From the NCBI GenBank assembly GCA_001798455.1, contig MGSI01000002.1, positions 1 through 10,504 of the forward strand: DNA of 10,504 nt, in the 5' to 3' direction. The notes below the pieces were generated by a model that was given only the letters and a program-made list of their open reading frames with translations, had not been told where the DNA came from and made no database searches. Source of the stretch: Deltaproteobacteria bacterium RIFCSPLOWO2_02_FULL_57_26. GTDB taxonomy: Bacteria; Desulfobacterota; Binatia; UBA9968. Positions 5,285 through 10,504 of this stretch are shown here, in pieces. Position 1 is the first letter of the stretch. Each line of letters starts with the position of its first letter. Made by a program: the position numbers and the translations under genes.

Positions 5285-6862
5285 TCACCGCCCCGTCCGC
5301 GCCAACGAGTGGACCCAGCCCCGCATGCGCCCCTTGGCGTTGCTGATGTCCTTCTCGCTGAAGAAGTTCTTCAGAGTCACCTTCTCCACGGCGTAGACCG
5401 GCCGCATGAAGTCGTTCTCGAAACCGAACGGCACGGTCGCGTCGATGCACATACCACCCTCGAAGCGGGTGTTGGAGGCTGTCCACTCCCTCTCTCCGGC
5501 GGTCATGCGCTCCGCTGGCATGAAGGTCTGGCCCCGTCCGCCCGGTATCGGGTTCAGGATATCGGTATGGGGGTTCATGCGGGTCGTTAGGCACCACATG
5601 ATGTCATCCATGTCGTAGATGTCGGTATCCTGGCTGACGGCAATGCACAGGCGCATGCCCTGGGAGGTCGACATGATCGCCGCCATGAAGTTGCGTTGCC
5701 AGCCCTCGTCGATCTTGTTGCGCTTGCGCACTTGGATGATGGCGCCTCCCCAGTCGGTCATGCAGTAGGGGATATTGACGTCCATGATGAGTCCCGGCTG
5801 AATGCGTTCGCAGAGCTCGTAAATCGCTGCCTCGCGAATTGTGGTGTCGATATTGTGATCGTCCAGCGTATGAACCCCCAGGGCGAAGATGATCGGCTTG
5901 GACTCCGGCTTGCGCATGGTTACCGCCGTCACGTGGAAAGTCGGGGCCTTATAGGCCTTGCCCATATACCCTGCCCATTCCGGGTGGAAGTGGTAGCGCC
6001 CCTGGACGCCGGCTTTTTCCGCCTCGGCGGTTTCGTAGCGGCGGTCGCGCGGGTTGACATAGCCTTCGAGGACGACCTCGCAATCAGCCAGCGCCAGGGC
6101 ATCCACGGTCCGCGCCTTAACGAGCCGAACCGGGAATCCCTGAACCGCGCCCGCGATGGCCACCTCATCGCAGCCCTGCGGCAAAATCACGTAGTCGAAT
6201 CCGGCGCCGGCAAGCAACGTGCAGGCCGGCGGAACCCCGAAGCACATCGTGAGAGGTATGGGTTTGTCAGCCTGGTAGTATTTGGTGACCACCTGCCACA
6301 TATGGGAGCCCGGGGAAATCTGGAAGGTTCCCACGTTGCCCCAGCGGAAGTTCATCCGGTTGTAGCCGAGGTCGCTCCCGCCTCCGAAATGCTCCCCGCT
6401 GATCAAGCGGTTCCCTGAACCCACGGTCAGCTCCGGCTCGATCTCGGTATGGCGAATCGGCACCAGGAATTGGTTCACGTCAGCCGGTTTATCAAAAACG
6501 ACTTCCTGGGAGGGGGCGTCCTTCTGGTCCACTATAGTTGGGGGAAGGGGGTGCGTGACGGCGTGGGCCAGCTTCTTCGTGCGCTCGGTGTCGTCTTTCC
6601 AGCCGAACATCTTGTTGATAACTTTGATGTCCCCGAACAGATTCGTGACGACCCGGTGGTTCGGTTTGCCCTTAACGCTGTTGAAGAGAATCGGACAGCC
6701 GCCATCCAGCTGTTTTTGGATGGCTGTGATCTCGAGATCCGGATTGACCTCTTTGTCGCTCTCGATGAGGTCCCCTTCGGCTTTGAGCCACTGGAGGGAT
6801 CCGCGCAGGTCGGCAATCAGCGCCGCATGGTTGCCGGGTGCCTCCCTTACCGCCTTGCTCAT
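5285..6862 (-). CDS. UbiD-family prenylated-FMN-dependent (de)carboxylase
   Basis: The 525-residue protein belongs to the UbiD superfamily, which decarboxylates (reversibly in some members) aromatic or unsaturated acids using prenylated FMN made by UbiX. Family marks include DLRGSLQWLKAEGDL (18-32), ITAIQKQLDGGCPILF (45-60), NRMNFRWGNVGTF (168-180), the VPPACTLLAGAGFDY block, DCEVVLEGYVNP (260-271) and EWAGYMG (295-301). By eye the prFMN/metal ligands are N176, H187 and E266. The usual Glu-Arg-Glu triad looks altered: Q181 for the NxGxYR arginine, and Y290 for the first glutamate of the EGPFGE motif, with E295 kept. ATG start with a good GGAGG site 10 bases upstream. Two CoA-transferases follow on the same strand. 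No UbiX gene is in the window. A role in ubiquinone synthesis is unlikely; a catabolic role on a CoA ester is inferred. Confidence 0.88.
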   Translation of the reverse strand: MSKAVREAPGNHAALIADLRGSLQWLKAEGDLIESDKEVNPDLEITAIQKQLDGGCPILFNSVKGKPNHRVVTNLFGDIKVINKMFGWKDDTERTKKLAHAVTHPLPPTIVDQKDAPSQEVVFDKPADVNQFLVPIRHTEIEPELTVGSGNRLISGEHFGGGSDLGYNRMNFRWGNVGTFQISPGSHMWQVVTKYYQADKPIPLTMCFGVPPACTLLAGAGFDYVILPQGCDEVAIAGAVQGFPVRLVKARTVDALALADCEVVLEGYVNPRDRRYETAEAEKAGVQGRYHFHPEWAGYMGKAYKAPTFHVTAVTMRKPESKPIIFALGVHTLDDHNIDTTIREAAIYELCERIQPGLIMDVNIPYCMTDWGGAIIQVRKRNKIDEGWQRNFMAAIMSTSQGMRLCIAVSQDTDIYDMDDIMWCLTTRMNPHTDILNPIPGGRGQTFMPAERMTAGEREWTASNTRFEGGMCIDATVPFGFENDFMRPVYAVEKVTLKNFFSEKDISNAKGRMRGWVHSLARTGR

Positions 6863-6889
6863 ATCTTTTAGCCTCCGGTGAGAGAATTT

Positions 6890-6920
6890 ATTTTAGCTGC
6901 GAATGGGATAGACAGCACGC
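6890..6920 (-). promoter_or_regulatory. weak promoter candidate for the decarboxylase gene
   Basis: The minus strand carries TAAAAT (6890-6895), a 5/6 match to a -10 box, placed 27 bases before the ATG. The -35 region about 17 bases further upstream is poor. The divergent gene at 7085 has its own promoter on the plus strand, so the 222-base gap could be a shared control region. Confidence 0.25.
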
Positions 6921-7017
6921 TTTTTTCGGGAAATTACGACACGGAGGTACCTTAGCTAACGGGGAGCGAAAAGTCAACGTTGGGCTGCCGGAGAACGCGC
7001 GTGGAATTTCGAGGCTC

Positions 7018-7046
7018 TTTACAGGCAGTCGATTGCTTGCTATCAC
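7018..7046 (+). promoter_or_regulatory. sigma70-type promoter for the membrane/SpdSyn/TPR gene
   Basis: TTTACA (7018-7023, 5/6 to the -35 consensus) and TATCAC (7041-7046, 4/6 to the -10 consensus) are separated by exactly 17 bases. The predicted start near 7053 leaves a leader of about 30 bases before the ATG. Confidence 0.45.
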
Positions 7047-7065
7047 TCCTTCGGCCCCGAAGGGG
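7046..7065 (+). other. leader hairpin before the membrane/SpdSyn/TPR gene
   Basis: CTCCTTCG (7046-7053) and CGAAGGGG (7058-7065) form an 8-base stem with one G-U pair around a 4-base loop. It ends about 9 bases before the ribosome binding site TAGGAGAA (7073-7080). It overlaps the predicted transcription start, so it may act as a DNA site (operator) or partly as an RNA structure. Confidence 0.35.
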
Positions 7066-7084
7066 TTCGATTTAGGAGAAAAAC

Positions 7085-10000
7085 ATGGCCATGGACCGCT
7101 TAAAGCAGGACGGACTGCTGGTAGTCGCCCTTTTCTGTTTCTTTTTCTCCGGCGTGGCCGGGCTCGTCTATGAGGTGGTCTGGACGCGGATGCTCACGCA
7201 GATCTTCGGCAATACCACGTACGCCATTGCCACCGTTCTTTCCGCCTTTATGGCAGGGCTGGCCGTGGGGAGTTATGTTTTTGGCCGGATTGCCGACCGG
7301 GGCAAGAATGATTTCTTGCTCTACGGCGCGCTCGAGGCCGGCGTCGGCGTCTACGGATTCGCCATCCCCTGGCTTTTTAATCTCGGACAGAAGATCTACA
7401 TTCCTCTCTTCCGCCTCTACGACGCCTATCCGTTTCTTTTCAACCTGTTGCTCTTCTTCCTTTGCTTTGTGCTGCTCGTGCTCCCCACGGTCCTCATGGG
7501 AGCGACCCTGCCGGTGCTGAGCCGGTTCTTCGTCCGCAGCTTCGCTCATTTGGGACGACGGGTGGGGGACCTCTACGCGATCAACACGTTCGGGGCGGTC
7601 CTGGGTTGCGGTCTTGCGGGTTACTATTTCATCCCCGCCTTGGGAATGCGCGAGACCGTTTATCTGGCTGCCGCCCTCAACTTGGGGATCGCGCTGGTGA
7701 TCTTCATCGTGGACCGGCTACGGGAAAAGGTGAGTGCGGAGGCGCTTGCCCCGGCGGCCGAGGCCGCCCAGGCGGAAGTCGCTGCGGGGGTGACCCCTTC
7801 ACGGTTGGGATGGGTGCTGCTTTTTTGCTTCGCCCTTTCCGGTTTCGCCGCCCTGGTCTATGAGAACGCCTGGACTCGGGCTTTGACGCTGGTCATCGGG
7901 AGCTCCGTCTACTCCTTTACGACCATGCTCGTCACGTTTCTCATCGGCCTGGCGCTGGGTGGCTTTCTCTACGCCCGGCTCATGGGAGGCCGTGAGGTCC
8001 GCGTCAGCGCTTTTGGCGTTATTGAGCTTTGGGTAGGCCTCACGGCTTTGGCGACGATCCCGTTGTTCGAGAAGCTGCCCTTCCTCTTTTTGAGATTGCT
8101 CCAGGCTCTTGGCGATTCCTTTTCGCTTTTTCTCTCGGCTCAAGTATTTCTCTCGGCCCTCGTTATGTTATTACCGACTCTATTTTTGGGGATGACGTTC
8201 CCTTTGGTCGCCCGGCTCTTTACGCAATCCCTTTACCACGTTGGCAGCAGCGTGGGGACTTCCTACGCGGCCAATACTCTCGGGGCTATCGTGGGAGCCT
8301 TTGCTGGCGGCTTCATTTTCATTCCTCGGATCGGCGTACAGAACACCATCATGTTCGCGGTTACGATTAACCTCCTGATCGGCGGGTTTCTCGTCGTCGT
8401 GGATCCTCTCTTGTCCAGGGTGTCGCGCTACGCTCTGGGCGCGGCGGTTCTGGCCGCGGTGGTTTTCATCCCACTAAAGACCCCTCGCTGGGACCGCTTC
8501 ATTCTCACGAGCGGCGTCACGATTTACAGCGACCGTTACGAAAAACTTCCCATGGATTCCCTTCGCCTGGAGGACATGCGCCGCGACGAGATGCTCTTGT
8601 ATCGCGAGGGTTTGACGGCCACCATCAGCGTCCATCGCATAGGTAAGGATTACCTTTACTTCAGGAGCAATGGGAAGATCGATGGCTCCCACGGCGATAC
8701 CCTGAGCCAGCTCCTCACCGGATATCTGCCGCTTTTCTTCCACCCGGCTGCGGAGCGCGCCGCCGTGATCGGCCTTGGCACCGGCATGACGGCCAAAGCC
8801 GTTGGGGTTTTCCCGGTGCGTGAGATCGAGGTGCTCGAGATAGAGCCAGCCATGGTTGAGGTGGCGGCTTTCTTCAGCGACAAAAACAACAAGATCCTCC
8901 AGGACAAGAGGGTCCGTCTGATCCCCACGGATGGAAGGAATTACATTCTCGCCACCCCCAGACAATATGACGTGATCACGGCCGAGCCTTCCAATCCGTG
9001 GATCGCCGGTATCGCCAACCTCTACACGCGGGAATTCTATGAGGTGGTGAAGACCAAACTCAAGCAAGACGGGATCTTCGCCCAATGGTTTCATAATTAT
9101 TCCATGTCTCCGGATGATTTTCGCATGGTCTTTCGCACCTTCGCTGAGGCTTTTCCCCACGTGACGGTCTGGGGAATGAAAGAGAGCGATTTTCTGCTGT
9201 TAGGAAGCCGCCGGGAACAGGTCTTCCAGTATCCGGTCCTGAAAGAGATCGTTGCCAAGAACGGAACCCTGAAAGAGGACCTGCGGGAGCTCGGTTTAAC
9301 GGACATCTACGGGATTTTAGGGTTCTACCGGATGGGGAAAAAAGAGGTTCTGGCTTTTAGCGAAGGCGCCGAAGTCAACACGGATGACGGCGGACAGCTT
9401 GAGTTCTCTGCGCCAAAGAATATCCGCCGCACGACCTCCGAACTAAATCGCAAGCTCATGGAGCCTTTTATCACTGAAGCTCCCTGGCTTAACTCAGATG
9501 CCAACCCGTTAGCCGGGGCGATGCGCCATTATCATTTGGCTGAAGCTTACGCGGCGAACGAATGGCACAGTCGCGCCCTCGATGAGGTCGATCAGGCGAT
9601 TCGCCTGGATCCTTCCAACGTCGATTTTTACCTGCTGAAAACAAAAACCCTTCTCGAAGAGGACAAAAGCGCCGAGGGGGCTGCGTCCGCGCTCCTCGCA
9701 CTTCAGCGTTCGCCGAAGGCGGTCAAGCCGATCCTTGGCATGAGCCAGGAGTTTTACTTGCCGGATGCCAAGACGGTCTACAGTAAAATCATCGGGATGG
9801 GGAGCCGGGAGATCCTACCCTATCTGGGCCTGGGTAATATCGCCCTACACCAGAACGATTTAAAAGAGGCCGAAAAGTGGTTTGAGCAGGCCCGGCGAAT
9901 TAACCCGGAACATGCTGCTGTGCTCTTGGCCTTTGGACGGCTGCTGGCCGCCAAGGGGGCTTATAAGGAGGCGAAAAGTTTTCTCGAACAGTCCAAGCAG

Positions 10001-10264
10001 AAAGGGGAAGACTCCGCTACGCTTTACAGCGCGTTAGGAGATGCGAATTTCAAACTCGGTTTCTGGGCGGAGGCTGCTGAGGCCTACTCGCAGGCCTTGA
10101 GGTTGGGTAGAAGAAACAGCGCCGGGCGACGGGCCCTGGGTCTAGCATTGGCCAAGATGGGAAGAAACAGGGAAGCCGAGGAGAAATTCCGCGAAGTCCT
10201 GGCTCTTGATGCTGACGACGCCGACGCGTGGAAGGCCCTCCGGCAACTCGGGAAAAGGTATTAA
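7085..10264 (+). CDS. fused double-MFS-like membrane / spermidine synthase-like / TPR protein
   Basis: The 1059-residue protein has four parts. Two homologous multi-helix membrane modules (about 10-210 and 240-465) repeat the same signature with a 230-residue offset: SGVAGLVYEVVWTR (22-35) and SGFAALVYENAWTR (252-265), then PTVLMGATLP (134-143) and PTLFLGMTFP (364-373). A spermidine-synthase-like Rossmann domain follows (about 495-715) with VIGLGTGMT (561-569) as nucleotide/SAM loop, VLEIEP (583-588), TDGRNY (615-620), and AEPSNPW (633-639) where true spermidine synthases carry a catalytic DxxDP-type Asp. TPR-like helices fill about 815-1055. The start is fixed by a ribosome site, AGGAG, 7 bases before the ATG. 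Fused MFS/spermidine-synthase-like proteins are widespread, with unknown reaction; polyamine synthesis is doubtful because of the altered catalytic segment. It is divergent from the decarboxylase gene and probably separately controlled. Confidence 0.9.
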   Translation: MAMDRLKQDGLLVVALFCFFFSGVAGLVYEVVWTRMLTQIFGNTTYAIATVLSAFMAGLAVGSYVFGRIADRGKNDFLLYGALEAGVGVYGFAIPWLFNLGQKIYIPLFRLYDAYPFLFNLLLFFLCFVLLVLPTVLMGATLPVLSRFFVRSFAHLGRRVGDLYAINTFGAVLGCGLAGYYFIPALGMRETVYLAAALNLGIALVIFIVDRLREKVSAEALAPAAEAAQAEVAAGVTPSRLGWVLLFCFALSGFAALVYENAWTRALTLVIGSSVYSFTTMLVTFLIGLALGGFLYARLMGGREVRVSAFGVIELWVGLTALATIPLFEKLPFLFLRLLQALGDSFSLFLSAQVFLSALVMLLPTLFLGMTFPLVARLFTQSLYHVGSSVGTSYAANTLGAIVGAFAGGFIFIPRIGVQNTIMFAVTINLLIGGFLVVVDPLLSRVSRYALGAAVLAAVVFIPLKTPRWDRFILTSGVTIYSDRYEKLPMDSLRLEDMRRDEMLLYREGLTATISVHRIGKDYLYFRSNGKIDGSHGDTLSQLLTGYLPLFFHPAAERAAVIGLGTGMTAKAVGVFPVREIEVLEIEPAMVEVAAFFSDKNNKILQDKRVRLIPTDGRNYILATPRQYDVITAEPSNPWIAGIANLYTREFYEVVKTKLKQDGIFAQWFHNYSMSPDDFRMVFRTFAEAFPHVTVWGMKESDFLLLGSRREQVFQYPVLKEIVAKNGTLKEDLRELGLTDIYGILGFYRMGKKEVLAFSEGAEVNTDDGGQLEFSAPKNIRRTTSELNRKLMEPFITEAPWLNSDANPLAGAMRHYHLAEAYAANEWHSRALDEVDQAIRLDPSNVDFYLLKTKTLLEEDKSAEGAASALLALQRSPKAVKPILGMSQEFYLPDAKTVYSKIIGMGSREILPYLGLGNIALHQNDLKEAEKWFEQARRINPEHAAVLLAFGRLLAAKGAYKEAKSFLEQSKQKGEDSATLYSALGDANFKLGFWAEAAEAYSQALRLGRRNSAGRRALGLALAKMGRNREAEEKFREVLALDADDADAWKALRQLGKRY

Positions 10265-10279
10265 GTGAACTGTACGGCT

Positions 10280-10295
10280 CCGCCGCAGACGGCGG
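10280..10295 (+). terminator. hairpin after the membrane/SpdSyn/TPR gene, possible terminator
   Basis: CCGCCG and CGGCGG pair around the 4-base loop CAGA, starting 15 bases after the TAA stop. No T-run follows directly, so it is a weak intrinsic terminator at best and may mainly protect the 3' end of the mRNA. Confidence 0.35.
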
Positions 10296-10441
10296 CCTCT
10301 GGGCGGCGTTTCCCGCAAAATAGCCTAGCAGGGGGCAGAAGAAGTCCCCGAATATCCTAGTAACTCCCTGGAAAACAACGAAAATTTTGATTCTGGCCCA
10401 TTCCCCCCGATTCCCACAATTTCTTTGCCCTCCCGCCTTTG

Positions 10442-10469
10442 TTGTCCTTTTCCCAAGGCTTTTTATAAC
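10442..10469 (+). promoter_or_regulatory. weak outward promoter candidate at right edge
   Basis: TTGTCC (10442-10447, 4/6 to -35) and TATAAC (10464-10469, 5/6 to -10) are separated by 16 bases. It would read out of the window. AT-rich intergenic DNA makes chance matches likely. Confidence 0.2.
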
Positions 10470-10504
10470 ACTTCCAAGGTGCTTGACCAGGAATCTAGTG
10501 CCCA

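Larger units (their letters stand above)
10265..10504. other. 240-base trailing region, no gene supported
   Basis: No open frame with family features or a ribosome site is visible. A hairpin lies just after the preceding stop codon and a weak promoter-like pair near the right edge could serve a gene outside the window. Confidence 0.5.

Noticed and set aside
5696..6418. 240-aa plus-strand open frame
   Set aside because: Mirror frame of the UbiD-family gene, without recognisable motifs.
5285..6862. Assignment to ubiquinone biosynthesis (ubiD proper)
   Set aside because: The context is two CoA-transferases rather than ubi genes, and the triad residues differ from classical UbiD; family membership alone does not support that pathway.
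8474..9160. 228-aa minus-strand open frame
   Set aside because: Shadow of the spermidine-synthase-like domain, whose plus-strand motifs are unambiguous.
7085..10264. Plain spermidine synthase (speE)
   Set aside because: The domain is embedded in a 1059-residue membrane/TPR fusion and shows AEPSNPW where the catalytic Asp motif is expected.

Overview
The window looks like chromosomal DNA of an uncultured, GC-rich, Gram-negative-type bacterium, possibly a deltaproteobacterial-like lineage (Desulfobacterota, Binatota, Rokubacteria and similar). This is inferred from gene types and style only: a membrane acyltransferase, a lytic transglycosylase, paired CaiB/BaiF CoA-transferases, a UbiD-family decarboxylase, a fused MFS/spermidine-synthase-like membrane protein with TPRs, and small structured intergenic repeats. 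No rRNA, tRNA, CRISPR array, phage gene or intact transposase was seen.

Layout. Bases 1-275 hold a near-perfect REP-like palindrome and at most a 31-codon ORF. Bases 276-773 (minus) are the last third of a comM/yifB-type gene that has lost its AAA+ core. The break coincides with a cloverleaf-like inverted repeat (769-843). Then comes plsC (plus, 874-1632), converging with only 3 bases between stops on a small membrane-anchored lytic transglycosylase (minus, 1636-2322).

The centre is a three-gene minus-strand cluster, read from right to left: a UbiD-family prFMN-type decarboxylase (5285-6862), a 421-aa CaiB/BaiF CoA-transferase (3940-5205) and a 404-aa CaiB/BaiF CoA-transferase (2628-3842). 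A terminator/attenuator with two alternative hairpins separates the first two. A 9-bp repeat array that switches orientation in its middle separates the two transferases. One transferase keeps an aspartate at the expected catalytic position and the other appears to have tyrosine there, as if they were unequal subunits of one enzyme. A two-subunit class III CoA-transferase next to a UbiD-like decarboxylase matches the logic of anaerobic phthalate degradation (CoA transfer to the acid, then decarboxylation of the CoA ester). This is the most interesting hypothesis in the window. The substrate cannot be read from sequence.

Divergent from the decarboxylase is a 1059-residue protein (plus, 7085-10264). 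It has two tandem homologous membrane modules, a spermidine-synthase-like Rossmann domain and C-terminal TPRs, with a good sigma70-type promoter candidate in front. The last 240 bases hold a hairpin and a weak outward promoter, but no gene I can support.
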